Part shown: in pieces, positions 42,563 through 52,513 of the stretch
Numbering within the stretch: position 1 is the stretch's first letter
Layout: each line of letters opens with the position of its first letter
NCBI GenBank assembly: GCA_947468275.1
Contig: CANIKO010000020.1
Coordinates: forward strand, 1-64,000
DNA length: 64,000 nt
Direction of reading: 5' to 3'
Origin: Bacteroidota bacterium
GTDB lineage: Bacteria; Bacteroidota; Bacteroidia; NS11-12g; UBA9320
The notes under the pieces: model-generated
What the model was told of the DNA's origin: nothing
Seen by the model: only the letters and a program-made list of their open reading frames with translations
The model's database searches: none
Made by a program: the position numbers and the translations under genes

Positions 42563-42789
42563 TAAGCTACTTCTTTTATCGATCGACCGGCTAAATATAA
42601 CTTAGCAAAATTTAAACTTGCCAGAATATCCTCTCTCTCCAGTTCAGGATGATCTTCAATTATTTGTTCTATTGTCATTCCCGAACCAAGCATATCAATA
42701 ATTACTTCAACCGGCCATCTCATTCCCCTAATACAAGGTTTCCCGTGGCAAACATTATCATCAATTGTAATTCTATCAAATGAGTTCAT
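42562..42789 (-). CDS. DUF433-family antitoxin
   Basis: The 75-residue protein has the DUF433 signature: RITIDDNVCHGKPCIRGMRWPVEVIIDML followed by EDHPELEREDILASLNFAKLY. It includes a helix-turn-helix and is the antitoxin partner of DUF5615 toxins, usually repressing its own operon. It is the first gene of the pair; the toxin ATG overlaps its stop. Confidence 0.88.
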   Translation of the reverse strand: MNSFDRITIDDNVCHGKPCIRGMRWPVEVIIDMLGSGMTIEQIIEDHPELEREDILASLNFAKLYLAGRSIKEVA

Positions 42790-42846
42790 CGTAAATTTCT
42801 TTTTAACAAAGTTAAAATATTTTAAACTTTTTCACTAAAAAATTTC

Positions 42847-44367
42847 TTAGTGCTTGCGTTCTACCTCAAACACCCAATACCCCTCATAATACTCAATGCC
42901 TTGTTTGAAATATGCCAAACAGTTAAACGAATAATTGGCAAACATAAATTCTCTGTGCATGGGCCGTTTTTCAGCCATTTGCTTAAAATATTCAAACTGA
43001 GGAATAGGATGAGTGGCTATAAAAATAATGGGTTCATTTTTTGGTGCAGTTTCAAGTGCTTCTACCAAATCCAAACTGTCCATTGAATTGAGGCGTTCCC
43101 TGTCCCATTTGGTATTGCTGCACAATTTTTTATGCTGCATGGTATATACTTTCCTGTCCAATTCAGCCGCAATAGGACTTAAAGCAAAATCCACACTTCC
43201 GATAATATAAGTTTTGGCAAAACCTTCATTTTTTAGGTACTTGGCCACCTCCGGCCCGCGTGAAAATTTTTGGGTCCAGTCAGCCGCATACATCATTACT
43301 CCGCCAATTGCCTGTGCTATTATTACTAATATAAACACAGCTAATTTCAGATTTAAAAAACGTTGATTATGCTCATTCATTTTTTCAAGCAACCACATGC
43401 AAACCAACCACCATATAAAAAAATGCCCGTAATATCTTGCAAACCGAAATCCTGTATGGTATTGAAAAAACAGCACCAACCCTACTCCACCCAACCACAA
43501 AAATAGAATAGATGATTTACGGATAAATGGAATGGTGACAATAATAAAAGCCAACAGTGGCCAATACCAATCTACTATTCCTTCCTTATTCATCAAAAAA
43601 TTGGTATTCCAAAAATAGGAGCTTTGAAATTTACTAACTGGCACAAATGCACTAAAAAACTGTGTAATTGCCACATCAAACCGATAGTGGTCAAAAGGCC
43701 AAATTACACGGTGAATAGGAAACATATTATCCGCCTGAGGCCGTATTTGCAAATAGGATAAAAGAATACCACATACTATTATTACATAAATTGGAAGATT
43801 GCTTATGAGTGCTTCTTTCCCTTCAGTTTTTACCAAAATAACCTCATTTAAAAAAAGCCAAACTGCTAAAACTGCCGTTAGCATCATGGCATAAATGGAG
43901 GTATTGGCTAAAAAAAATAATATTAATCCTGTTGTCAAATCCAACCTTTGATTTTTTGTAAATTTTGCAGCAAAGAGCATAAAGAATAAAACTCCAAAAG
44001 CATAACATCGGCTTATAACAGCATATTCAAACACTAAAAAATAACTGAGCAGCACCAATCCCGATTGCCAAAGTTTAAAAGGACTTTTAAAAATTAAAAC
44101 AAATGCAAACGTGGCGGCTATCAAGCCATGAAAAAGTTTCATAGCCACCGGATTGTGAGTAAACCGGGTTATTATCCAAAGGCAACTTTGCCAAAGCATG
44201 GCGTGGCCTTGGTTCATTATATTTCCAATACCCAAAAAACCTTCGGCATCGCGGGCTTGCAAATATTCTTCATACTCATCCCGCCACATTTCGTGGTGAT
44301 AAAGACCAAGAATTAATACTACTACATAGGCCGCAAATACTACTATTTTAGAGTCCTGTTGTTTCAA
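42847..44367 (-). CDS. Multi-pass membrane protein, possible GT-C glycosyltransferase
   Basis: The 506-residue protein has about 10-11 membrane segments and a C-terminal soluble part of about 130 residues. The first loop carries HHEMWRDEYEEYLQARD (about 24-40), with acidic residues placed as in GT-C (PMT/ArnT-like) enzymes, which use lipid-linked sugars. GT-C enzymes have a very weak sequence signature, so this is a tentative call; it may be only a related family. The window's other sugar genes are compatible with it. Confidence 0.6.
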   Translation of the reverse strand: MKQQDSKIVVFAAYVVVLILGLYHHEMWRDEYEEYLQARDAEGFLGIGNIMNQGHAMLWQSCLWIITRFTHNPVAMKLFHGLIAATFAFVLIFKSPFKLWQSGLVLLSYFLVFEYAVISRCYAFGVLFFMLFAAKFTKNQRLDLTTGLILFFLANTSIYAMMLTAVLAVWLFLNEVILVKTEGKEALISNLPIYVIIVCGILLSYLQIRPQADNMFPIHRVIWPFDHYRFDVAITQFFSAFVPVSKFQSSYFWNTNFLMNKEGIVDWYWPLLAFIIVTIPFIRKSSILFLWLGGVGLVLFFQYHTGFRFARYYGHFFIWWLVCMWLLEKMNEHNQRFLNLKLAVFILVIIAQAIGGVMMYAADWTQKFSRGPEVAKYLKNEGFAKTYIIGSVDFALSPIAAELDRKVYTMQHKKLCSNTKWDRERLNSMDSLDLVEALETAPKNEPIIFIATHPIPQFEYFKQMAEKRPMHREFMFANYSFNCLAYFKQGIEYYEGYWVFEVERKH

Positions 44368-44610
44368 GGTTTCAAAAATAGGGTAGTTTATGGAACGAAA
44401 AATAATAACTTAAATTCATTTATGATGATTAAATATCTTACATGGACAAGTATTCAATACCAATTGCTTTTGAAATAACACACCTGAATATCTACAACTT
44501 ACTCTCTCATAAAATTTTTTTTAGGTATATGGCAAAACTTTTTGCAATATTTGATTTAATTCTACTTTACAGTATTTATAAACCATTAAAGAAAGGAGGC
44601 TAAATCTAAC

Positions 44611-44694
44611 ATGCCTAAAACAGACTGGAACGAAAAATGAACATCAGGAATCATTAAAGGATTACGTCCTGAAAATGCAGGTGCTGCAATGTAA
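44611..44694 (+). other. Small reading frame with strong Shine-Dalgarno and internal TGA
   Basis: The 366-base gap 44368-44733 has no clear gene. It holds an AAAGGAGG 11 bases before an ATG at 44611, which opens MPKTDWNEK, then TGA (44638), and continues in frame as TSGIIKGLRPENAGAAM to TAA at 44692. A Shine-Dalgarno site this good is unusual here. The frame is either a short pseudogene, a recoded peptide or chance. It lies 40 bases before a secreted Cys-rich gene. Confidence 0.35.
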
Positions 44695-44733
44695 GTGCCA
44701 AAAAAATTACACTAACAACTAAATATTACTATT

Positions 44734-45219
44734 ATGAACTTAAAAACAACAAACCAAACCAAGATTGGTGAAAACACCAACATGAGAAATTTCTTTCTAA
44801 AGACTTTAGCGATTTTCTCTTTCTTAATATGCTTATCTTCATCGGCCAAAGCACAATGTACAAATTACGACTGGGTCAACAATTCAGGTTGTGACTGGGG
44901 CATTGTATTTCAAGACGCTAGCAATAATAATATTGCTCTTTCAGTCACGACTGCTACAGCAAGCGGAAGTGGAACAGTTCCTTCATCAGGTTGTTTTGGC
45001 TGCAACACTACACCTGCATATATTGTATTTACAAACGCCAGTGGCTGCACATTTGTCTTTAATTTGACTACATCAAGTATAACCGGAGTGTCATCAACTT
45101 GTGCAGGAAGGCTGCAAACTTTGATTTGTGGAGGCACTCCTGCAACATCTTCAATCTCTATAGTTGTTACCTCACCTGGCATTCCATGTACACAGAATGT
45201 TAGTATTACTATTAATTAA
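44734..45219 (+). CDS. Secreted Cys-rich small protein
   Basis: The 161-residue protein has a signal peptide ending at about AKAQ (residues 17-41 from the second ATG). The mature part of about 120 residues is rich in Ser/Thr/Asn with 9 cysteines (CTNYDWVNNSGCDWG, SGCFGCNTT, CAGRLQTLICGG), fitting a disulfide-rich exported domain. No family is recognised. The real start is either ATG 44734 or, more likely for the signal peptide, ATG 44782. It lies 37 bases upstream of the 1305-residue T9SS protein. Confidence 0.6.
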   Translation: MNLKTTNQTKIGENTNMRNFFLKTLAIFSFLICLSSSAKAQCTNYDWVNNSGCDWGIVFQDASNNNIALSVTTATASGSGTVPSSGCFGCNTTPAYIVFTNASGCTFVFNLTTSSITGVSSTCAGRLQTLICGGTPATSSISIVVTSPGIPCTQNVSITIN

Positions 45220-45239
45220 TATTGGATTGCAATTTTAGT

Positions 45240-45247
45240 TATATTTG
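45240..45247 (+). promoter_or_regulatory. -7 box of the 1305-residue gene
   Basis: TATATTTG, 9 bases before the ATG at 45257. A TTG start at 45245 lies inside it. Confidence 0.5.
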
Positions 45248-45256
45248 ATTTCTCAA

Positions 45257-48200
45257 ATGGTTGTAATTGTAATACTTAAGAATAATTTAAGTCATTTGCT
45301 GTTGGCGGTTTTTCTGCTGCTGGGCAGTTTAAATTATACCCATGGGCAGGCCATCGCTTCACAGCTAAATTGTTTTCAATCCAATGCAGGGCAATGGGAT
45401 GATGATATTTTATACCAATTGAATACTGCGAGTTCAGCTATTATATTTTATAAAAATCGCATCTCATTTGCCCTTCTTAAATCAACGTTTCCACCATCCA
45501 GACAATCTGAAAACCAACCGCTTGGTCTACAACCCATTTTGCCAGTAAATGAATATTTAGTGTGGGATTTAACTTTTGAAGGAGCTAACAATTCGGTTCC
45601 CTTAGGAAAGGACAGCGTTCCATCTGTGTTCAGGTTTTTTGGCAATGGAGAATACCTTGCAAAACCCATCCATACCTACAAAAAAATTATTTATAAAGAC
45701 ATTTATAATAACATAGATTTTGTAATTTATATCAATGATGAAAGTAACACCATTGAGTACGATTTTATTTTGAACCCCAATGCTGATGAGTCACTCATTA
45801 AAATGAAATACACTGGTATTGAAGGATTACAGATAAATGACGACCAAAGTATTTCTATAAAAACCCTTTGGGGAGATTTTAGGGAAACAAAACCCGTCTC
45901 GAATTGCCAAAAGGATAAAAAAAAATTAGAAGTAATTTATAACCTGCATGAAAAAGGAATTCTGGGATTTGCTGTTGACAGCGAACGAGACAAAAGTCAA
46001 GCCTTGACTATAGATCCTGTAATGCTTAACTGGAGTAGTTTTCTTTACGGTAAAGCCCCTTGGGATGTGAATAGAAACGACTGTCCATATACTTTGATAA
46101 CGGGGGTAGATTTAGATGCTGTTGGCAATACATATGCAGTTGGTTATACCAATACCGAATTCCCAAAAATAGCCGGCTCCTATGATACCGGACATATTTG
46201 GGTTAAATCTTTTTATAGTGGCTTTTATTTAAAAATAAACCAAAAGGGCGATTCACTCTATTTTTTTGATTATTTAGGCGGTAAGGGAGTATATTGCTCA
46301 ACAAGTTTTATCAGTATTAATGGAAAGGGGGAGGCTGCAATAACAGGTGGCGCAAGTAAAGGATTTCCCCTTACTCCAGGAGCATTAGACTCCATCTGGG
46401 GTAACGGCTCGTTTATTACTACTTTTAATAGCCGTGGCGACTCTTTAAAATTTTCCACCCTCTTTCCAGGAACAGTAGGCAGGCGGGCATTAATTATATT
46501 AGAATCGGGAGATGTTTTGACTGCAGGATCTAGCTTTGGTTACATTCCTATGAAAAGTAATTCTTATCAAAATACGTTTCAAGGCGGAAACTATGATGCC
46601 TTTGTAGCTAGAATAAAGTCTGATGGCAAAAGTTTGGTTTACGCAACCTACTTGGGCGGAAATGCGACTGAATATGCGCTGGATATTGCAGTAAATAAGA
46701 AGGAAGAAGTATATGTTGTAGGTGCTACCCAGTCTTATAATTTTCCTATTGTATCCAACAACAGCGCATTGAACACTTTTCATGGGGTAGTTGATGGTTT
46801 TCTTACCAAATTGGATGCAAAATTGTCGAAAGTTATCTTTAGCAATTTGATTGGAGGAGTTAAAGAGGAGGAACTGCAAAGTATCTTTTTAAATAATAAC
46901 GAAGAAATATATGTAGCGGGTATAAGTAATTCAACTGATTTTCCTGTAAGTCTATATCCCAAGGCATTTCAGAATAAACTGGCAGGTAAAACAGATATAG
47001 TTGCCATGAAATTTTTACCCAATGGCTCTAATTACCGTTACTCAACCTATTTAGGCGGAAGTTCAGATGAAAGGTATATATATGATGGCTCCCATCCTGT
47101 GCAGATAGCAGCCACCTTAAAGGATGAAGCCATTATAACAGGTATGAGTACTTCCTATGATTTCCCCGTTACGGCAGATGCCATGCAAAAAACTAAAAAA
47201 TCAAAGGATTCATTAAGTAGTTGTCTTACTCTAAGCAAGCTGTCGCCTTTGGGTGATAAGCTTATTTACAGCACCTACATGGGGGGAAGCGGAATTGAAA
47301 TACTTGGCGCAAGTAAGGTAAAAAGGTTCAAATGTATTATGAATATTGCTTTGGCTGGAATTACCCGTTCTCGAGATTACCCTACCACCAAAGGAGTATT
47401 GTACCCCAAGCCACCTAGTGATACACTGTTTGGTACAAACATTAATTATTCGGTCGGCTTCATTTCCAAATTTTCAGATACCTTAAAAGTAGAAAAACCT
47501 GATTTTGGTAATCGTATCAAAACCCGATGCAATGATTTTTTAGAGATATTGGACGGATTAAATCAGGGAAGTTATAGGCGGTGGAGTACAGGTGACAGCA
47601 GTCAGTTTCTGTTGGTAAATAAAGGAGGCACTTACTGGGTAGCAGCCACCTATGGCTGCGATACCATTCGCGATAGCATTACCATTATTAACCCTATTAA
47701 TAAAGCTAATTTTACAATTTCGGATACGGCACAATGCATGGCTGGAAATAGTTTTACATTCAAAGAAACTACACAATTAAAAAAAACAAACCGTAAAGAA
47801 AGTCGTTGGTATTTTGATGATAGCACCCGTATAATTGATACCATAGCCAAAAAATCGTTTACCACACCCGGTATTCATTTTATAAAACTAGTATCTCAAA
47901 GCACCTCTGATTGTCAAGATTCCATTACCAAAACCGTTCATGTTTACCAAAATTCAAAACCCAAATTTGTTATTAACGATTCATCTCAATGTTTAAAAAA
48001 TCAAAGTTTTAATTATACCAACACCACTGCCGACACTGGCAAAATAAGCTACCAATGGGATTTGGGTGACCAAACCTACAGCAGCCAAAAAAATATTACA
48101 GCTAAAACCTACGCTAAAGACAGTAGCTATTTTATTAAATTAATTAGCATAACCGATAATAATTGTAAAGATACTGCCACCAAAATAATTGCCGTAAAAC

Positions 48201-49174
48201 CAAGCCCCAAGGCTGATTTCAGTTGGGATTTGGCGTGCAGTAGAACAGTTACAAAATTTCAATACACCGGCTCAAAACCCGTTCAATCGTTTCACTGGAA
48301 TTTTAACAACGAAAGCCCGTCATATCTCGAAAATCCCTCGTATTTATTTACCCTTGCTGGAACAAAAAAAATAAGTTTAGCCACCACTTCCAGCAACGGT
48401 TGCACCGATACCATAAAAAAAGATGTGGTGATAAAACCTCAATCAAAAGCTGATTTTACAGCAACTGATGTGTGTGAAACAGACTCGGCCGTTTTTATAA
48501 ATTTATCCAAAGATGCCACTGGCTACAACTGGAAATTTGGAGACGGCCAAAATTCAAAGCTTCAAAATCCAAAACACAAATTCCAAATCACAAGCACCAC
48601 CACTTACAACGTTACCCTTGTAGCCCAAGTCACCAACGGCTGTTCGGATTCCATAAGCAAAGCCATTACCATCAACAAAAATCCAAGTTCAGATTTTAGT
48701 TATACGTATAATGGCGTAAAAGTAGACCTCAAAATAACTAAAGCCGGAAACGCATACCAATGGAAATTTGGAAATACTGACAGTGCCAAAACCTCGGCTA
48801 CCACTTATTCTCACACCATCAAATCCTCTGACCAAACCAAGGTGTGCCTTACTGCTACGGATATTTCCGGATGCAACAGTCAAACCTGCAAAAATATATC
48901 GGTAGGAATTTTAAAGGTTTTAAAATCGGAAGGTTTTAAACTTTACCCAAATCCAAATTCAGGAAAATTTACCATCGAAATTGAAAATCCTTCAAAAGAT
49001 GTTTCGATTGAAATTTTTGACCTTTTGGGAAAGCTTGTAAAAACGGTAGAAACCAATTCTTCTAAATCAGTTTATGAAATTGATTTAAACTCAGTCGATG
49101 GAATGTATTGGGTGAGGGTAAAAAATGGAGATGCGGTGTGGAATCAGAAAGTGATTGTTTCTAAGTCAGAATAG
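45257..49174 (+). CDS. Giant secreted SBBP/PKD protein with T9SS sorting domain
   Basis: The 1305-residue protein has a signal peptide (about 10-30), an N-terminal domain of the DUF7948 kind (about 32-250, containing FRFFGNGEY and YDFILNPNA), SBBP-like repeats (about 280-760: VYATYLGGNATEYALDIAV, YSTYLGGSSDE, YSTYMGGSGIE), then four or five PKD-type domains (about 790-1210) and a T9SS type A domain (YPNPNSGKFTIEIEN, last 80). It should be secreted or anchored on the surface and could be an adhesin. The TTG at 45245 is inside the promoter, so the ATG at 45257 is chosen. Its last 240 bases resemble those of the gene at the right edge. Confidence 0.82.
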   Translation: MVVIVILKNNLSHLLLAVFLLLGSLNYTHGQAIASQLNCFQSNAGQWDDDILYQLNTASSAIIFYKNRISFALLKSTFPPSRQSENQPLGLQPILPVNEYLVWDLTFEGANNSVPLGKDSVPSVFRFFGNGEYLAKPIHTYKKIIYKDIYNNIDFVIYINDESNTIEYDFILNPNADESLIKMKYTGIEGLQINDDQSISIKTLWGDFRETKPVSNCQKDKKKLEVIYNLHEKGILGFAVDSERDKSQALTIDPVMLNWSSFLYGKAPWDVNRNDCPYTLITGVDLDAVGNTYAVGYTNTEFPKIAGSYDTGHIWVKSFYSGFYLKINQKGDSLYFFDYLGGKGVYCSTSFISINGKGEAAITGGASKGFPLTPGALDSIWGNGSFITTFNSRGDSLKFSTLFPGTVGRRALIILESGDVLTAGSSFGYIPMKSNSYQNTFQGGNYDAFVARIKSDGKSLVYATYLGGNATEYALDIAVNKKEEVYVVGATQSYNFPIVSNNSALNTFHGVVDGFLTKLDAKLSKVIFSNLIGGVKEEELQSIFLNNNEEIYVAGISNSTDFPVSLYPKAFQNKLAGKTDIVAMKFLPNGSNYRYSTYLGGSSDERYIYDGSHPVQIAATLKDEAIITGMSTSYDFPVTADAMQKTKKSKDSLSSCLTLSKLSPLGDKLIYSTYMGGSGIEILGASKVKRFKCIMNIALAGITRSRDYPTTKGVLYPKPPSDTLFGTNINYSVGFISKFSDTLKVEKPDFGNRIKTRCNDFLEILDGLNQGSYRRWSTGDSSQFLLVNKGGTYWVAATYGCDTIRDSITIINPINKANFTISDTAQCMAGNSFTFKETTQLKKTNRKESRWYFDDSTRIIDTIAKKSFTTPGIHFIKLVSQSTSDCQDSITKTVHVYQNSKPKFVINDSSQCLKNQSFNYTNTTADTGKISYQWDLGDQTYSSQKNITAKTYAKDSSYFIKLISITDNNCKDTATKIIAVKPSPKADFSWDLACSRTVTKFQYTGSKPVQSFHWNFNNESPSYLENPSYLFTLAGTKKISLATTSSNGCTDTIKKDVVIKPQSKADFTATDVCETDSAVFINLSKDATGYNWKFGDGQNSKLQNPKHKFQITSTTTYNVTLVAQVTNGCSDSISKAITINKNPSSDFSYTYNGVKVDLKITKAGNAYQWKFGNTDSAKTSATTYSHTIKSSDQTKVCLTATDISGCNSQTCKNISVGILKVLKSEGFKLYPNPNSGKFTIEIENPSKDVSIEIFDLLGKLVKTVETNSSKSVYEIDLNSVDGMYWVRVKNGDAVWNQKVIVSKSE

Positions 49175-49198
49175 AGATGCTTCCTGCGTCAGCATGAC
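49175..49198 (-). repeat. Dispersed repeat after the giant gene
   Basis: On the minus strand GTCATGCTGACGCAGGAAGCATCT, beginning at the base after the stop codon. It matches 63687-63710 with one difference. Confidence 0.7.
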
Positions 49199-49228
49199 AC
49201 AAACCTACTTTGATAGCTTGCGAAGAAA

Positions 49229-51661
49229 CTAAAACCCTATATCCTCCGGCTTCTGTTCTTGTTGTTCTTTCTTTTTGGGCTTAGGTGTGGCTGATTGTTT
49301 TCCAAACCGATAATTAAACCCAACATACAAAATTCGGGTTTCCATTTTTCGAAGAAACTGTTGCTCCACTTGCGGCAAAAACATATTCATTCCAAACTTT
49401 CTAGTGTTAAAAATATCCGAAAGTGTAACGGTTATCGTACCTTTAGTTTTAAATACCTGCATGGAGGCTCCCATATCCAGCCATTGCATAGTAATGCCCT
49501 TACCTTGAGGAGATAAAAATGGTGACCGATAATTATAAGTAAATTGCAAATCAACTTTTTTATAAATCTTAAAATTTGCTGTTTGCTTCACACTTCCTGT
49601 AATATTGGAAGTATTAAAAACAAAGGTTCCCAGTTGGCCTTTCAGTTGGTTCCTATACACATTTATACTTGTTAATGAGTTAAACCATTTTGTTGGAGTG
49701 TAGGTGGTTACCCAATCCAAACCAATATTGTATGAGCTTCCAATATTTTCAAACGATACTGCATTTATACCTTCATTAATGGTCATATATCGCCATATAA
49801 GATTATTGATTTGTTTAAAATATAATCCCGGATTGGTCATCACTTTTTTATTTGAATACGTATAATCCAGTTCATAGGTATTAATAAACTGTGGCTTTAG
49901 GTTAGGATTTCCCTTTCGTATATTTCGCGGGTCGCTAAGATCGCTAAAGGGATTTAATTGTCCTGCTGAGGGGCGTTCGATACGGCGGGTATAATTCACT
50001 TTCCACTCATGAACTTTTTTAACCTTTTTTAATAAATAAAAACTTGGAAAAAAATCTAAGCGTTTGTAACCCACCTTTTGGTCGGTATACTTTAATAATC
50101 CATCAGCTATGGTTTGCTCCACACGACTTCCTACCTGATAACCCAAATCCTTATAATTTCCAGAAAAATTGAAATACCCTGCATTGATTATTTCGGTGTA
50201 TAAAAATCGGTTGGATAAATTACTGTCCAATTTATATTTATCAGTTACTGGATTGGCTTTGCTTATCCGCATTTCATTATCATAGCTACGATAGGCCACC
50301 TTAAGTCCTGTTTCTAGCTTACGCTCTTTGGTAAGTGGCAACACATAATCCGATTGAACCATCCTGTTTTTCGTATAGGACTTACTGCGGTTTTGACGGA
50401 TATCTGAAACACTGTCGGACGGCAAAAAATGAAGCATCGTATATTGATTTTTACCATTCAGGGTATTGGTATCGGCACTATTGGTGTAGTTACCCGAAAC
50501 AGTGAATTCCTTTTGAGCCTTTGAAAAAGTTTTACGATATTGACCATTCAAATTATAAAACTTGTTTTGACTATGAATATCATTATGCCTTGCAAATAAA
50601 GCTGAAGGTATATTTTTAGAATCTAATTCTGAATAGTTTATCCATTCAGGATTTTTGTTGCGTCCAAAAGTTCCCGAACCAGCAACCGAAAGGGTATTGT
50701 ATTTATTAAAGTAATAATCGGTAGTAAGGCTCACAGCATGAGATAAACCTGTACTCCACCCATTATTTTTAGTATTGAAATAATGCAACAAAATGGTATC
50801 TATTGGTAAGTATTTGCGGTCAAGATAGCCATTCCATCTATACATATTATAACGCAAACCATAAGTAGCACTCACCCCAAATTTACCTTTATTATAACTT
50901 AGACCTGCACTCAGATTATACTTATCATGGGTTCCAGCCTGATTATTGACATTTCCATTGATACCTCCTTTTTTATTCCGCTTCAAAACAATATTAATAA
51001 TGCCGTTGCTTCCTTCGGCATCATATTTTGAACTAGGATTAGTAATTACCTCAATTTTTTCAATTGTGTTAGCCGGTATTTGATTTAGTATGGTTTGTAA
51101 ATTGGCCCCGTTAATTCCTGTAGGTTTTCCATTTATCAAAATCAAAACACCTTCGGCCCCTCGCAATTGAAGGTTACCATTTTCGTCAAGCGTTACATTT
51201 GGCAATTGCTGCAAAGCATCTATGGCACTTCCACTTTGACTAATTATACTTTTATCCACTTGAAAGGTTTTTTTATCAATACTGCTTTCCAACAGTTTTC
51301 GTTCGGCTTCAATTTCTATTTCTTTTAGGTTTTTCCCGGTTTCTGTTAAAGTTATTTTACCTAAAGCTGCTGTAGAATTTGTTTCTGTAAGTGAAACTTT
51401 AAACCATCGTTCGGAAAAACCAAGAGCGTTTATTCTTACCATATAATTTGAAAATTTCAAATTATCAACAATAAACTGTCCCGCTTCGTTGGTCACAGCT
51501 CCCATCACATTGCTGCTGTCAATAGCTTTAATTATATAAATTGAGGCAAATGCAATGGGTTGATTTTTGGAATCAATCACAGCCCCGCGAATGTTTGGGG
51601 TTTGAGCAAATGAAGTATAAGCAATGTTTATTATAAAAATTAATGGTAAGTAATATCGCAT
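49229..51661 (-). CDS. TonB-dependent receptor-like outer membrane beta-barrel protein
   Basis: The 810-residue protein has a signal peptide (1-19), a CarboxypepD_reg-like domain (about 22-100: IRGAVIDSKNQPIAFASIYI), a plug domain (about 130-225: ALQQLPNVTLDENGNLQLRGAEG...IEKIEVITNPSSKYDAEGSNGIINIV) and a long barrel (OMP_b-brl type) to about residue 790. No partner SusD gene is adjacent. The ligand is unknown. The C-terminus ends in a lysine/glutamate-rich tail, unusual for a barrel, so its end may be periplasmic or unstructured. Confidence 0.88.
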   Translation of the reverse strand: MRYYLPLIFIINIAYTSFAQTPNIRGAVIDSKNQPIAFASIYIIKAIDSSNVMGAVTNEAGQFIVDNLKFSNYMVRINALGFSERWFKVSLTETNSTAALGKITLTETGKNLKEIEIEAERKLLESSIDKKTFQVDKSIISQSGSAIDALQQLPNVTLDENGNLQLRGAEGVLILINGKPTGINGANLQTILNQIPANTIEKIEVITNPSSKYDAEGSNGIINIVLKRNKKGGINGNVNNQAGTHDKYNLSAGLSYNKGKFGVSATYGLRYNMYRWNGYLDRKYLPIDTILLHYFNTKNNGWSTGLSHAVSLTTDYYFNKYNTLSVAGSGTFGRNKNPEWINYSELDSKNIPSALFARHNDIHSQNKFYNLNGQYRKTFSKAQKEFTVSGNYTNSADTNTLNGKNQYTMLHFLPSDSVSDIRQNRSKSYTKNRMVQSDYVLPLTKERKLETGLKVAYRSYDNEMRISKANPVTDKYKLDSNLSNRFLYTEIINAGYFNFSGNYKDLGYQVGSRVEQTIADGLLKYTDQKVGYKRLDFFPSFYLLKKVKKVHEWKVNYTRRIERPSAGQLNPFSDLSDPRNIRKGNPNLKPQFINTYELDYTYSNKKVMTNPGLYFKQINNLIWRYMTINEGINAVSFENIGSSYNIGLDWVTTYTPTKWFNSLTSINVYRNQLKGQLGTFVFNTSNITGSVKQTANFKIYKKVDLQFTYNYRSPFLSPQGKGITMQWLDMGASMQVFKTKGTITVTLSDIFNTRKFGMNMFLPQVEQQFLRKMETRILYVGFNYRFGKQSATPKPKKKEQQEQKPEDIGF

Positions 51662-51922
51662 GAAAATGAGTTGGCGAATGTAATTAATTTACCTTTCACC
51701 ATGGTTAACCTAAGTCTATTTCAAAGTCATGTTTATAGAATAAACCGACTTCGGCCGATCATAAATTATTAGGATTTCACTTATTGAATCTTTAATATTG
51801 TTTGATAAATTAGCACGAAAAATATGAATCTATCAGAAATTAATTGGTTCGAAAGGAGAGGATGTAAAAGAGGTTAACATTGCTTTTTGAAGGAAAAATT
51901 ACAGCCTAATAACATCATAAAA

Positions 51923-52492
51923 ATGGAACTAATAGAAGATTTAATTTTCAATAAAAACAACTTTACCATAACCTCTCTACCAAAAGGCGAATATGAAAAT
52001 TGCCAATTTAATAACTGCGACTTTTCGAATTCAATCCTATCAGAAGTGAAATTTTTAGATTGCGAATTTTTGGGGTGTAATTTAAGCTTAGCTAAAATAA
52101 TTAAAACAGCATTTCGGAACGTAAAATTTAAAGACTGTAAAATGTTGGGACTGCAATTTGAAAACTGCAATGAATTTGGACTATCCTTTCATTTTGACAC
52201 TTGCAACCTTAATCATTCCTCCTTTTTTCAAAAGAAAATTAAAAACACAACCTTCAAAAATTCACAACTTCATGAAGTGGATTTTACAGAATGTGATTTA
52301 TCAGGAGTGGTTTTAGATACCTGTGATTTGGCAGGCTCAAAATTCGAGAATACTAACCTCGAAAAAGCAGATTTCAGAACAGCATTCAATTATTCTATTA
52401 ATCCTGAAAAGAACAGAATTAAAAAAGCAAAATTTTCAATATTGGGTATAGTCGGCCTTTTAGATAATTACGATATAGTGATAGAGCCTTAA
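51923..52492 (+). CDS. Pentapeptide-repeat protein (Qnr-like)
   Basis: The 189-residue protein is built of A(D/N)LXX-like pentapeptides in which the central position is C, L or F: FNNCDFSNS, FLDCEFLGCNL, FKDCKMLGL, FTECDLSGV, FENTNLEKADF. This folds as a right-handed beta-helix, like the DNA-gyrase-protecting Qnr/MfpA proteins. Start is ATG 51923; the TTG at 51887 would add 12 residues without repeat character. Whether it protects gyrase is not shown. Confidence 0.8.
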   Translation: MELIEDLIFNKNNFTITSLPKGEYENCQFNNCDFSNSILSEVKFLDCEFLGCNLSLAKIIKTAFRNVKFKDCKMLGLQFENCNEFGLSFHFDTCNLNHSSFFQKKIKNTTFKNSQLHEVDFTECDLSGVVLDTCDLAGSKFENTNLEKADFRTAFNYSINPEKNRIKKAKFSILGIVGLLDNYDIVIEP

Positions 52493-52513
52493 ATTATTAA
52501 AGTAATTTATAAA

